This document shows positions 9,573 to 18,802 of a stretch of 64,000 bases of DNA, piece by piece. This stretch comes from an uncultured Pseudacidovorax sp. (lineage in GTDB: Bacteria > Pseudomonadota > Gammaproteobacteria > Burkholderiales > Burkholderiaceae_C): assembly GCF_913773995.1 (NCBI RefSeq), contig NZ_CAJYES010000076.1, positions 36,962 to 100,961 on the forward strand, written 5' to 3'. How positions within the stretch are numbered: the stretch's first letter is position 1; each line of letters begins with the position of its first letter. A model generated the notes under the pieces. It was not told the origin of the DNA, did not search any database, and was given only the letters and a program-made list of their open reading frames with translations. A program made the translations under genes and the position numbers.

Positions 9573-10051
9573 GGCGAACCCGGATCGACCACGGAGAAGG
9601 GCCGAAGCCCGTCCGTGGCCAGTCGAAGCACCTGCGTCGGCGGACCCTCGCCGCGGATCAGCACCTGCTGCGCGCCGATGATCGGCTCGGGCCCCAGCAG
9701 CAGCGAAGCGACGGGACGGCCGGCCGCATCGAGGGGTTGGGCGCTCACGCCCGCCATCTGCCAACCCTGGGGCAGAGCGCCAGGCGGCACACCATCGAAG
9801 ACGAAACCCTGTTGCGTGACGCGCCAGCGCACCGCGGCGCCGCTGGCGCGGGCCTGGGCGCGTCCGGCTTCGAGCAGGGCGACGAGCCGCTCGGCCTCCC
9901 TGTCCAGGCCGACGCGCGCCGTGTCGCGCAATGCAAAGCCGACGCCAGCGGTCGCGAAGGCGATGATCGCCACCACCACCAGCAGCTCGATCAGCGTGAA
10001 GCCGGCGGCGGTCTGGCGCAGATGGCTACTGCCAGCTGCCGATGTCGGCAT
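9569..10051 (-). CDS. gspH: Type II secretion minor pseudopilin GspH
   Basis: Prepilin motif AGFTLIELLVVVAIIAFATAGVGFALRD. Confidence 0.88.
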   Translation of the reverse strand: MPTSAAGSSHLRQTAAGFTLIELLVVVAIIAFATAGVGFALRDTARVGLDREAERLVALLEAGRAQARASGAAVRWRVTQQGFVFDGVPPGALPQGWQMAGVSAQPLDAAGRPVASLLLGPEPIIGAQQVLIRGEGPPTQVLRLATDGLRPFSVVDPGSP

Positions 10052-10469
10052 CGTTGCCCTCGCCCCCGGGCTGGCCGTCGGCGCCTAGCGACAGCACATC
10101 CACCTCGCCCTTGATGCCCGGATTCACGTACTGGTAGGGGCGCCCCCAAGGATCGTTGGGCAGCTTGTCGACATAGGGCTTCCAGTTGGGCGCGGCGGGG
10201 CCGGTGGTGGGGCGCGTGACCAGGGCCTGCAGGCCTTGCTCGCTCGTCGGGTAGCGCTGGTTGTCCAGACGGTACATCTTGAGCGCGTTCATCAGGTTGT
10301 TGACGTCCGTGCGGGCGGCGGTCACTCGCGCGTCGTCGGCGCGGCCGATCACATTGGGAACGATCAGGGCGGCGAGCACGCCGATGATCACCAGCACGAC
10401 CATCAGTTCGATGAGGGTGAAGCCGCGCTGGAGAGGGCTCTGCCGGTTGCGTTGGTAGGAAGCTGTCAT
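10026..10469 (-). CDS. gspG: Type II secretion major pseudopilin GspG
   Basis: RGFTLIELMVVLVIIGVLAALIVPNVIGRADDARVTAARTDVNNLMNALKMYRLDNQRYPTSEQGLQALV...DPWGRPYQYVNPG, classic GspG. Confidence 0.96.
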   Translation of the reverse strand: MTASYQRNRQSPLQRGFTLIELMVVLVIIGVLAALIVPNVIGRADDARVTAARTDVNNLMNALKMYRLDNQRYPTSEQGLQALVTRPTTGPAAPNWKPYVDKLPNDPWGRPYQYVNPGIKGEVDVLSLGADGQPGGEGNDADIGSWQ

Positions 10470-10494
10470 GGGCGGCGCATGATAATGCCCGCAT

Positions 10495-10980
10495 ATGACG
10501 AGTGCGTTGCCCGTATCTTCCCGATGGCCCGTGTTGGCGACCACTGCCTTGCTCTGGGCAGCTGCTGCTGCAAGCGCGGTGTATTGGGGCCTGCGCCTCG
10601 CAGCGCCGGTCGACAGTGCGCTTGCACCGCCCGTGGCCGTGCCCGCGCTGGGTGTGGACACAGGCGATGTTGCGCGTGCCTTCGGCGCAGTGAAGGTCGC
10701 GGCCAGCGCGCCGATGGCCCCCGACGTTGCCAGCCGCTTCAGGCTGCTGGGGGTGGCGGCGGATCGGGACGGCGGCGGCGTCGCACTCATTGCGGTCGAT
10801 GGCAAGCCACCGCGTTCCTACCGCGCGGGTGCGGCTTTCGATGGCCAGCTCGTGCTGCAGTCCATTGACGCGGCCGGTGCGCACATCGGTCCGGCTGCGG
10901 GCGGGACGGGGTTTCGGTTGACCGTACCGCCGCGGCCCCTTGCCGTGAACGGACCGCCGCGTTCGCTCGTCGAGCCCTGA
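10495..10980 (+). CDS. gspC: Short GspC-like inner-membrane protein (HR domain, no PDZ)
   Basis: 161 aa with N-terminal TM and HR-like segment RFRLLGVAADRDGGGVALIAVDGKPPRSYRAGAAFDGQLVLQSID; divergent from gspG. Confidence 0.8.
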   Translation: MTSALPVSSRWPVLATTALLWAAAAASAVYWGLRLAAPVDSALAPPVAVPALGVDTGDVARAFGAVKVAASAPMAPDVASRFRLLGVAADRDGGGVALIAVDGKPPRSYRAGAAFDGQLVLQSIDAAGAHIGPAAGGTGFRLTVPPRPLAVNGPPRSLVEP

Positions 10981-10992
10981 CGCGGCAGGCCC

Positions 10993-12549
10993 TCAGGCCT
11001 GAAGGAAGAGTCGATAGGCCGGGTTGGCCGTCTCTTCGATGAAGGGATAGCCCAGTTCCTTCAGGAAGGCCTGGAAGACGCCATCTTCCGCCGCGGGCAC
11101 CTGCAGGCCGACGAGGATGCGTCCGTAGTCGGCGCCCTGGTTGCGGTAGTGGAACAGGCTGATGTTCCAGTTCGGCTTCATCAGGCTCAGGAACTTCAGC
11201 AGCGCGCCGGGCCGCTCCGGAAAGATGAAGCGCAGCAGCCGCTCGTCGCTCGCCAGACCGCTGCGCCCCCCCACCATGTAGCGAACATGCTCCTTCGCGA
11301 GCTCGTCGTGCGTGAGGTCGAGGGCGCCGAATCCGTGGCTGCGGAAGAGCTCCGCGATGCTGGCCGATTCACCGCGCTGCTGCGTCGTCAGGCCAACGAA
11401 AACATGGGCGCGCTGCGCATCGCTGATGCGGTAGTTGAACTCGGTCACGTTGCGCGGGCCGCCAGGCAACTGGCCCACCAGTTCGCAGAAGCGGCGGAAG
11501 CTGCCGCGCTCCTCGGGAATGGTGATCGCGAACAGGGCCTCACGCTCCTCGCCCACCTCGGCCCGCTCTGCCACGAAGCGCAGGCGGTCGAAATTCATGT
11601 TGGCGCCACACAGGATCGCCGCATAGGTTTCGCCGCGCTTTCCGTGCGTCTGCACGTACTGCTTGATCGCTGCAACGGCCAGTGCACCGGCGGGCTCGAC
11701 GATGCTTCGCGTATCGATGAAGATGTCCTTGATGCCGGCGCAGACGGCGTCGGTGTCGACCGTGATGAATTCGTCCACGAGGTCGCTGGCGATGCGAAAG
11801 GTTTCTTCGCCGACCAGCTTGACGGCCGTGCCATCGGAAAACAGCCCGACGTCGGGCAGCGTGATGCGCTCACGGGCCGACACGGACTGCATCATGGCGT
11901 CCGAGTCGTTCATCTGCACGCCGATGACGCGGATGTCGGGCCGCACCGCCTTGATGTAGTTGGCCACGCCCGAGATCAGCCCGCCACCGCCGATGGCAAC
12001 GAACACGGCATCGAGGCGGCCCTGGTGCTGCCGCAGGATCTCCATGGCGATCGTTCCCTGCCCGGCGATCACTTCAGGATCGTCGAATGGATGCACAAAG
12101 GTCAGACCTTCTTGCTCCTGCAGCGTGAGCGCGTGCTGGTAGGCATCTGAGTAGCTGTCGCCATGCAGATGGACTTCGCCGCCTAGGCCGCGCACGGCGT
12201 CGATCTTGAGTTGCGGCGTCGTGACGGGCATGACGATCACCGCCCGCGTCCCCAGCTTGCGCGCGCCCAGGGCAACACCCTGGGCATGGTTACCGGCCGA
12301 CGCGCAGATAACGCCCCGCCCAAGCTGCTCCGCCGTGAGATGCGCCATTTTGTTGTACGCACCGCGCAGCTTGAAGCTGAACACCGGCTGTTGGTCTTCA
12401 CGTTTGAGCAACACCGTATTGCCAACTCTGTCACTCAAACTCCGAGCGGGTTCCAGCGCCGATTCGATGGCCACGTCGTACACACGGGCGGTCAGGATTT
12501 TTTTGAGATAGTCGGCGGGCGTCAGCGCCGGTCCCTGGCTGGTAGGCAT
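10993..12549 (-). CDS. ilvA: Threonine ammonia-lyase, biosynthetic
   Basis: PLP motif KREDQQPVFSFKLRGAYNKM, CASAGNHAQGVA, VAIGGGGLISG, and two C-terminal ACT-like repeats (EERGSFRRFCELVG; PERPGALLKFL). Confidence 0.95.
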   Translation of the reverse strand: MPTSQGPALTPADYLKKILTARVYDVAIESALEPARSLSDRVGNTVLLKREDQQPVFSFKLRGAYNKMAHLTAEQLGRGVICASAGNHAQGVALGARKLGTRAVIVMPVTTPQLKIDAVRGLGGEVHLHGDSYSDAYQHALTLQEQEGLTFVHPFDDPEVIAGQGTIAMEILRQHQGRLDAVFVAIGGGGLISGVANYIKAVRPDIRVIGVQMNDSDAMMQSVSARERITLPDVGLFSDGTAVKLVGEETFRIASDLVDEFITVDTDAVCAGIKDIFIDTRSIVEPAGALAVAAIKQYVQTHGKRGETYAAILCGANMNFDRLRFVAERAEVGEEREALFAITIPEERGSFRRFCELVGQLPGGPRNVTEFNYRISDAQRAHVFVGLTTQQRGESASIAELFRSHGFGALDLTHDELAKEHVRYMVGGRSGLASDERLLRFIFPERPGALLKFLSLMKPNWNISLFHYRNQGADYGRILVGLQVPAAEDGVFQAFLKELGYPFIEETANPAYRLFLQA

Positions 12550-12796
12550 GGCGAAAGGAAGGACCAATGAGAACAGCGTTTGATGATACGCGGCCCCCCT
12601 CTGGCGGCCGGGAAGCGGAGGGCGCACGAACACCGCTGTTCGGCTCGCGTAGAGGCGGCGCGGGACTTCGCTTTTTGGTGCATGACGACACCTTAGAACC
12701 CGGCTCCAAGCGGCTCATCACTTCAATGACAAGGCCGGCGCGATTTCGGTGGTGCGACAAAACCGAATGCAGCGGGGCGCTCCAAGCGCGCCAAAG

Positions 12797-12826
12797 AAAA
12801 AAGCCCCGAGTCTTGCGACTCGGGGC
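12797..12826 (-). terminator. Rho-independent terminator
   Basis: Reverse strand GCCCCGAGTC-GCAA-GACTCGGGGC followed by TTTTTTC. Confidence 0.85.
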
Positions 12827-12886
12827 CAAATCCACCAATTGGGAGGGTGGAGGAGACAACTGGGGCATACCCTCGAGTATGCGATG
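12797..12886 (-). ncRNA. Candidate ~90-nt sRNA, or alternatively an attenuated leader of ilvA
   Basis: Minus strand shows TTGCGA-N16-TATACT, then hairpin GCATAC-TCGAGG-GTATGC, a UCUCCUCCACCCUCC pyrimidine tract with CCACC-N9-GGTGG hairpin, then a 10-bp GNRA-loop terminator and T-run. No convincing ORF. Confidence 0.5.
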
Positions 12887-12892
12887 GGATAA

Positions 12893-12920
12893 AGTATAGC
12901 AAAGCCATGCTGCATCGCAA
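12893..12920 (-). promoter_or_regulatory. Sigma70-type promoter for the candidate sRNA/leader
   Basis: Reverse strand TTGCGA (12915-12920), 16-bp spacer, TATACT (12893-12898). Confidence 0.5.
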
Positions 12921-13008
12921 CAAGTCTGTGATGCGGAATCGCAACATTTCTACAAACGCCCTCTCCTCCGTGAAGTAGTTCACTAAGTTGGGCCAGGAAC
13001 TTTCACAG

Positions 13009-13476
13009 ATGGAATGCACAGTCAGCTGGACCGGTCATGCGGGTACACGCTCTTCCATGGGGTTTGTCGCTGAGACCGGCAGCGGTCATGTCTTGACCAT
13101 GGATGGTGCACCGGACGCCGCACGGCCCGAGAACGGCGGACAGAATCTCGCGCCGCGGCCCATGGAGACCGTCCTGGCAGGGACTGGAGGATGCACCGCC
13201 TACGACGTCGTCATGATCCTTCGCCGAGGGCGTCATCAGGTGGAAGGCTGCAGCGTGCGTCTGACCAGTGAGCGGGCAGAAAAGGATCCCAAGGTCTTCA
13301 CCAAGATCCATATGCACTTCAAGGTGACAGGCCGTGCGATCCCAGAGTTGGCGGTCGAGAGGGCCATCGCGCTGAGTCACGAAACCTACTGCTCCGCCAG
13401 CATCATGTTGGCCAAGACCGCTGAGATCACCACGAGCTATGAGCTTGTGGACAGTGCTCGAACCACTTCAGGCTGA
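13009..13476 (+). CDS. OsmC family protein
   Basis: GGQNLAPRPMETVLAGTGGCTAYDVVMILRRGR and HETYCSASIMLAKTAEI, with the two conserved OsmC Cys positions. Confidence 0.9.
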   Translation: MECTVSWTGHAGTRSSMGFVAETGSGHVLTMDGAPDAARPENGGQNLAPRPMETVLAGTGGCTAYDVVMILRRGRHQVEGCSVRLTSERAEKDPKVFTKIHMHFKVTGRAIPELAVERAIALSHETYCSASIMLAKTAEITTSYELVDSARTTSG

Positions 13477-13532
13477 ATCTCTCCTGGGCCGCAACCCGTG
13501 CCGCACCGTCGTTCGGACGGCCGTATGGTGTA

Positions 13533-14168
13533 TCAAATGTGATGGGCGACGGTGGTCATGACCCGCGCCGCGACGTGCATGAGGGCCTTTGCCGGTGCAG
13601 GTAACGGCAGTCCGCCTGCCGCGCTCGCCCAAGCGGCGTGGGCAGCTTCGTCTGCCTTCATGCGGGCGACCACTGCGCGAGAGGCAATGTCGCCGACAGG
13701 CAGGCGACTCAAATGACCATCCAGATGCGCTTCGACCTGCTTTTCGGTTTCTTGGACAAAGCCCAGACTCCATTTGTCACCCAAACGACCGGCGATCATC
13801 CCCAGTGCAAAGGCGCCGCTGTACCAAAGCGGATTCAGCAGTGAAGGCCGAGCGCCGAGCCTGTCCAGGCGGTCACGCGTCCAACTGAGGTGGTCCGTTT
13901 CCTCTTGCGCCGCTCGCAGCAGAGTCTGTTTGAGCGAAGGGTTGCCAGTGGTCGCAGCCTGCGCACAGTAGAGCGCCTGCGCGCAGACCTCACCCACATG
14001 ATTGACGCGCATCAGCGCGCCGGCCTCTTTGCGTTCAGCAGCGGACAAGGGTGCCTCAGAACTTGGCAGGGCCTGGGCGGGTGACGGAGTGCTGGCGCGC
14101 GGGCGTCCCCAGATCGTGCGCAGCGCGCTGTCTAGAGTGCCGAGAAATGCATCGACGGATGAACTCAT
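13533..14168 (-). CDS. coq7: 2-polyprenyl-3-methyl-6-methoxy-1,4-benzoquinone monooxygenase
   Basis: [46 protein letters not shown], Coq7-type di-iron motifs. Confidence 0.92.
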   Translation of the reverse strand: MSSSVDAFLGTLDSALRTIWGRPRASTPSPAQALPSSEAPLSAAERKEAGALMRVNHVGEVCAQALYCAQAATTGNPSLKQTLLRAAQEETDHLSWTRDRLDRLGARPSLLNPLWYSGAFALGMIAGRLGDKWSLGFVQETEKQVEAHLDGHLSRLPVGDIASRAVVARMKADEAAHAAWASAAGGLPLPAPAKALMHVAARVMTTVAHHI

Positions 14169-14466
14169 GCTGGCATTTGAACGCATGCTGTGCGGTGCCA
14201 CCAGTGCTGCATCTTTCCGTAATGTGAAAACCATGCGGCTCGGCACCGAGGTTGAGCGTGCCCTGGTCTTGTTGTACTACTGCAACGAAACGCGGAGCCC
14301 CCTTCAGATTTGGCCCGATTTGCTTTGCCGTGATGCCGGGCGTCTGGTGCAATAGCGACAACTTCCCAAAAGGAGGTTGGCCCGGGGCCCGGCGGGAGCA
14401 CAGCATGTGCCAGCGCGGTGAACCCTTCGCACCGGCGCCCTATGTTTAACCTTGGAGAAACTTGCA

Positions 14467-15750
14467 ATGAAAAAATCTCTAGTTGCTCTGGCTGCCCTGG
14501 CTGTCGCCGGTGTGGCCTCGGCCCAATCGTCGGTGACCCTGTTCGGTATCGTTGACGCCTCGATCAGCGGCGTGTCGAACAAGAGCGAACTGGTGACGAA
14601 CCCCGCGGTTCTGCTGGCCAACCCGTTTGCCTACGCTCTGCTGCCCCAGTCGACGACCTCCAGCCGTACCGGCATCAGCAACTCGGCCAACAGCTCCAGC
14701 CGTCTGGGCTTCCGCGGCGTGGAAGACCTGGGTGGCGGCCTGGCTGCCAGCTTCTGGCTGGAAGGCGCGCTGAACAACGACGACGGCACCGGTGCTGCCA
14801 CCGGCGGCGGCTTCAACTTCCAGCGTCGTTCCACCGTGAGCCTGTCGGGCCCCTTCGGTGAAGTGCGTCTGGGCCGTGACTACAAGCCGACGTTCTGGAA
14901 CCTGACCGTGTTCGATCCGTTCGGCACGAACGGCGCCGGCACCGCTCTGGTGCAACGCGCCATCGGCGGCAGCACCGCTGTGCCCGCGATCGAAGGCTCC
15001 AACGTTCGCGCCAGCAACAGCATCGGCTACTTCCTGCCCCCGAACCTGGGCGGCTTCTATGGCCAGGCCATGTACGGCTTCAGCGAGCAAGCCAAGTACG
15101 ACAACTTCCTGCAAGGCAGCCTGAACAACGGCAGCCGCACCGGCCGTTACTGGGGTGGCCGCTTCGGCTACGCCAACGGTCCTCTGGACGTTGCCGTTGC
15201 CTATGGCGAGCAAGTCAACGCTTCGAACTTCACGGTGGGCACCAACAACCTGTCGAAGAACTTCAACGTTGGCGGTAGCTACGACTTTGGCGTCGTGAAG
15301 CTGTTCGCTCAGTACGTGAACGTCAAGGGCACGGTTGACTACTCGGGCAACAACCAGCCCCTGTTCAACCCCGACACCAAGCTCGACGGCGCTCTGCTGG
15401 GCGTGACGGTGCCGGTCGGCGCCGGTCAGATCAAGGCCACCTACGGCAAGGTCAAGACCCGCGTGGACCAGAACCCCCTGGTGTACCTGACGAACCCCTT
15501 CTTCCAGTACAACGCCCCCAAGGCTGACCAACTGGCTCTGGGCTACGTCCACAACCTGAGCAAGCGCACCGCTCTGTACGCCACCGTGGCTTACATCAAG
15601 AACAAGAACGGCGCCGACTACCAGGCCAACTCCAATGGCCTGGCTACCCCTTACGTCGCCACGTTCCAGCCGGCTGGTACCGCTCTGACCGGTGCCTACC
15701 TGCCGAAGAGCTCGGTCGGCTACGACTTCGGTATCCGTCACTCGTTCTAA
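14467..15750 (+). CDS. Gram-negative general porin
   Basis: Signal peptide MKKSLVALAALAVAGVASAQSSVTLFGIVDASIS; C-terminal KSSVGYDFGIRHSF ending in Phe. Confidence 0.95.
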   Translation: MKKSLVALAALAVAGVASAQSSVTLFGIVDASISGVSNKSELVTNPAVLLANPFAYALLPQSTTSSRTGISNSANSSSRLGFRGVEDLGGGLAASFWLEGALNNDDGTGAATGGGFNFQRRSTVSLSGPFGEVRLGRDYKPTFWNLTVFDPFGTNGAGTALVQRAIGGSTAVPAIEGSNVRASNSIGYFLPPNLGGFYGQAMYGFSEQAKYDNFLQGSLNNGSRTGRYWGGRFGYANGPLDVAVAYGEQVNASNFTVGTNNLSKNFNVGGSYDFGVVKLFAQYVNVKGTVDYSGNNQPLFNPDTKLDGALLGVTVPVGAGQIKATYGKVKTRVDQNPLVYLTNPFFQYNAPKADQLALGYVHNLSKRTALYATVAYIKNKNGADYQANSNGLATPYVATFQPAGTALTGAYLPKSSVGYDFGIRHSF

Positions 15751-15791
15751 TCTGATGCTGGCGCAGGCCAGCTAAGGATCAAGTTCGACAA

Positions 15792-15822
15792 AGCCACCCG
15801 GTGCGAGCCGGGTGGCTTTTTT
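15792..15822 (+). terminator. Rho-independent terminator after porin
   Basis: GCCACCCGG-TGCGAG-CCGGGTGGC-TTTTTT. Confidence 0.92.
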
Positions 15823-15995
15823 GTTGGCATTCGATGCGACTGGCATAAACGCTCGTGTGGGGCCGCGTGTTTGGGCGAATGGGCGGTCGCAGCCCGCTCC
15901 AGCAGCGCAATGACCCTGCGTCACGCCCATCCTCCATTGCCGGATGTCGGCGACGTTGCAATAGTCGACCCTCCAAAACATACGAGGGGTTGCCT

Positions 15996-17576
15996 GTGAA
16001 TTTCAAACGTCTGTGCGCACCGATGGCGGTGGTGTTGTCGATGGGGGTCGCCTTGCCCCTGCACGCCAAGACCTTCCGGTGGTCGAGTGCGAGTGACATC
16101 CCGACGATGGACATCCACTCCCAGAACAACGCGCTGGGCAACGGCGTGCACGCCGCCATCTACGACTCGCTGGTCTACTACAACAGCAAGACCTTCAAGC
16201 CCGAGGCGCAACTTGCCACGAGTTGGAAGAACATCTCGCCCACGCAGGTGCGCATCACCCTGCGCAGCGGCGTCAAGTTCAGCGACGGCTCGCCACTCAA
16301 GGCCGAGGATGTGGTCTATTCGCTCACCCGTGCCATGGCCAAGACGTCCAACTATGCGGTCTATGCGCAAGGCATCGACCAGGTGGTGAAGGTGGACGAC
16401 AGCAACGTCGACATCCTGCTGAAGGCGCCGACGCCAACGCTCATCAACCAGTTGACCGAGCTGCGCATCATGAGCCGGGCGTGGGCCGAGAAGAACCGCT
16501 CGCTCGAGCCCAAGGACATCAAGACCCAGGAGGAAACCTTCGCCCACCGCAACGCCATGGGCACAGGGCCGTACATGGTGAAGGAGTGGCAGCCCGACCA
16601 GCGCCTGGTGCTGGTGGCCAATCCGCACTACTGGGGCAAGAACCCCACCAACGTGACGGAGATCGTCTACACGCCCATCAAGTCGCAGGCCACGCGCATG
16701 GCGGCACTTCTCTCGAACGAGACGGATTTCGTGCTCGACCCCAGTCCGCAGGACCTGGGCCGACTGCGCAACAACGCCGACATCAAGGTCATCGACGGCG
16801 TCGAGAACCGCACCATCTTCCTGGGCATGGACCAGTTCCGCGACGAGCTGCCCGGCTCCAATGTCAAAGGCAAGAACCCGCTGAAGGACGTGCGGGTGCG
16901 CAAGGCGCTCTACCAGGCCATCGACATCGCCGCGATCCACCGCGTGACGATGCGCGGGCTGTCGCAGAACACCGGTACCGTCATCGCGCCGCAGGTCAAC
17001 GGCTGGACGAAGAAGGCCGACGTGCGCTGGCCCTATGACGTGGCCGCCGCGCAGAAGCTGCTGGCCGAGGCGGGCTATCCGCAGGGCTTCGAGGTCGACT
17101 TCGCCTGCTCCAACAATCGCTACATCAACGACGAATCCATCTGCCAGGCCGTCACCGCCATGTGGGCGCGCATCGGCGTCAAGGCCAAGCTGCGCACGCT
17201 GCCGCTGGTGACCTACTTCCCGATGATCCAGCGTTACGAAGCCAGCATCTACATGCTGGGCTGGGGCGTGCCCACCTTCGATGCGCTCTACAGCCTGCAG
17301 TCGCTGCTGCGCACGGTCGGCGCAGGCGGCGACGGCAACTACAACGTGGGCCGCTATTCCAACCCGCAGATGGATGCCCTCGTCGAGCGCGTCAAGGTGG
17401 AGACGGACCTCAAGGTGCGCAACGAGCTGCTCGAAAAGGCACTGCTGCTGTCGCATGAGGACGTGGCCTACCTGCCCCTGCACAACCAGGTCATCCCCTG
17501 GGCCATGCGCAAGAACATCGAGGTGATCCACCGCGCCGACAACCGCATCGACTGGCGCAGCGTGAAGGTGAACTGA
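15996..17576 (+). CDS. ABC transporter substrate-binding protein, family 5 (peptide type), GTG start
   Basis: Signal peptide; KTFRWSSASDIPTMDIHSQNNALGNGVHAAIYDSLVYYN; family 5 SBP architecture. Confidence 0.88.
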   Translation: MNFKRLCAPMAVVLSMGVALPLHAKTFRWSSASDIPTMDIHSQNNALGNGVHAAIYDSLVYYNSKTFKPEAQLATSWKNISPTQVRITLRSGVKFSDGSPLKAEDVVYSLTRAMAKTSNYAVYAQGIDQVVKVDDSNVDILLKAPTPTLINQLTELRIMSRAWAEKNRSLEPKDIKTQEETFAHRNAMGTGPYMVKEWQPDQRLVLVANPHYWGKNPTNVTEIVYTPIKSQATRMAALLSNETDFVLDPSPQDLGRLRNNADIKVIDGVENRTIFLGMDQFRDELPGSNVKGKNPLKDVRVRKALYQAIDIAAIHRVTMRGLSQNTGTVIAPQVNGWTKKADVRWPYDVAAAQKLLAEAGYPQGFEVDFACSNNRYINDESICQAVTAMWARIGVKAKLRTLPLVTYFPMIQRYEASIYMLGWGVPTFDALYSLQSLLRTVGAGGDGNYNVGRYSNPQMDALVERVKVETDLKVRNELLEKALLLSHEDVAYLPLHNQVIPWAMRKNIEVIHRADNRIDWRSVKVN

Positions 17577-17778
17577 CCCACGCTTGAGCCGGGCCCCAGG
17601 TCCGCGCCCAGCGCCGGTCTGGCGAGTAGAGGCAGTGAGCCCACACAGTGGGCTTAGTGCTTTCCATGAACCAAAACAGGGCGCCGGGGGCGATGTTTGG
17701 TCTTATGCTCCCTGCGGCCGGGATGTGGTCTGGGCATGTCCTTTGCTCTGCTTCCCGCTTCGAGGAATTTACCCACGC

Positions 17779-18759
17779 ATGCTCGCCTTCGTTCTGCGTC
17801 GCCTGATCCAGGCCGTCATCGTCATGGTGGCGGTGGCCTTCATCGCCTTCCTGCTGTTCCAGTACGTGGGCGACCCGGTGGTCTTCCTCCTGGGGCAGGA
17901 CGCGACGCCCGATCAGATCCGCGAGCTGCGCTCCGCCCTGGGCCTCGACCAGCCCTTCTTCGTCCAGTTCTGGCACTTTCTGATCAACGCGGCCCAGGGC
18001 GAGTTCGGTCTGAGCCTGCGCCAGGGTGCCAAGGTGTCCAGTCTCATCGCCGAGCGCTTCCCGGCCACGTTGGAGCTGGCGCTGGTGGCCGCTGGGCTGG
18101 CGTTGCTGCTTGGCATCCCGATGGGCGTGTATGCGGCGCTGCGCCGGGGCAGCTTCATGAGCCAGATGTTCATGACGCTCTCGCTGCTGGGGGTGTCGCT
18201 GCCCACGTTCCTGATCGGCATTCTGCTGATCCTGGTCTTCGCAGTGCACTTGGGCTGGTTCCCCAGTTTCGGCCGTGGCGACATCGTGCAGATCGGCTGG
18301 TGGCGCACCGGCCTGCTCACGTTCGATGGCTGGCACCACCTTGTGCTGCCGGCGGTGACGCTGGCGATCTTCCAGCTCACGCTGATCATGCGGCTGGTGC
18401 GTGCCGAGATGCTCGAGGTGCTGCGCACCGACTACATCAAGTTCGCACGGGCGCGAGGGCTGTCCAACCGTGCCATCCACTTTGGCCACGCGCTCAAGAA
18501 CACGCTGGTGCCGGTGATGACCATCACCGGGCTGCAGCTGGGCGGGCTGATCGCCTTCGCCATCATCACCGAGACGGTGTTCCAGTGGCCCGGGATGGGC
18601 CTGCTCTTCATCCAGGCCGTGACCTTCGCGGACATTCCGGTGATGGCGGCCTACCTGTGCCTCATCGCCTTGATCTTCGTCGTGATCAATCTGGTGGTGG
18701 ACCTGCTCTATTTCGCCGTCGATCCGCGGCTGCGCGTGGGCAAGGCGGGCGGCCATTGA
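17779..18759 (+). CDS. ABC transporter permease (DppB/OppB type)
   Basis: MLAFVLRRLIQAVIVMVAVAFIAFLLFQYVGDPV and EAA-like ARARGLSNRAIHFGHALKNTLVPVMTITGLQLG. Confidence 0.93.
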   Translation: MLAFVLRRLIQAVIVMVAVAFIAFLLFQYVGDPVVFLLGQDATPDQIRELRSALGLDQPFFVQFWHFLINAAQGEFGLSLRQGAKVSSLIAERFPATLELALVAAGLALLLGIPMGVYAALRRGSFMSQMFMTLSLLGVSLPTFLIGILLILVFAVHLGWFPSFGRGDIVQIGWWRTGLLTFDGWHHLVLPAVTLAIFQLTLIMRLVRAEMLEVLRTDYIKFARARGLSNRAIHFGHALKNTLVPVMTITGLQLGGLIAFAIITETVFQWPGMGLLFIQAVTFADIPVMAAYLCLIALIFVVINLVVDLLYFAVDPRLRVGKAGGH

Positions 18760-18802
18760 TCGGCCAGCGCGAACCCTTTTGCCGCGCAGCGATCCTTCAG
18801 CC

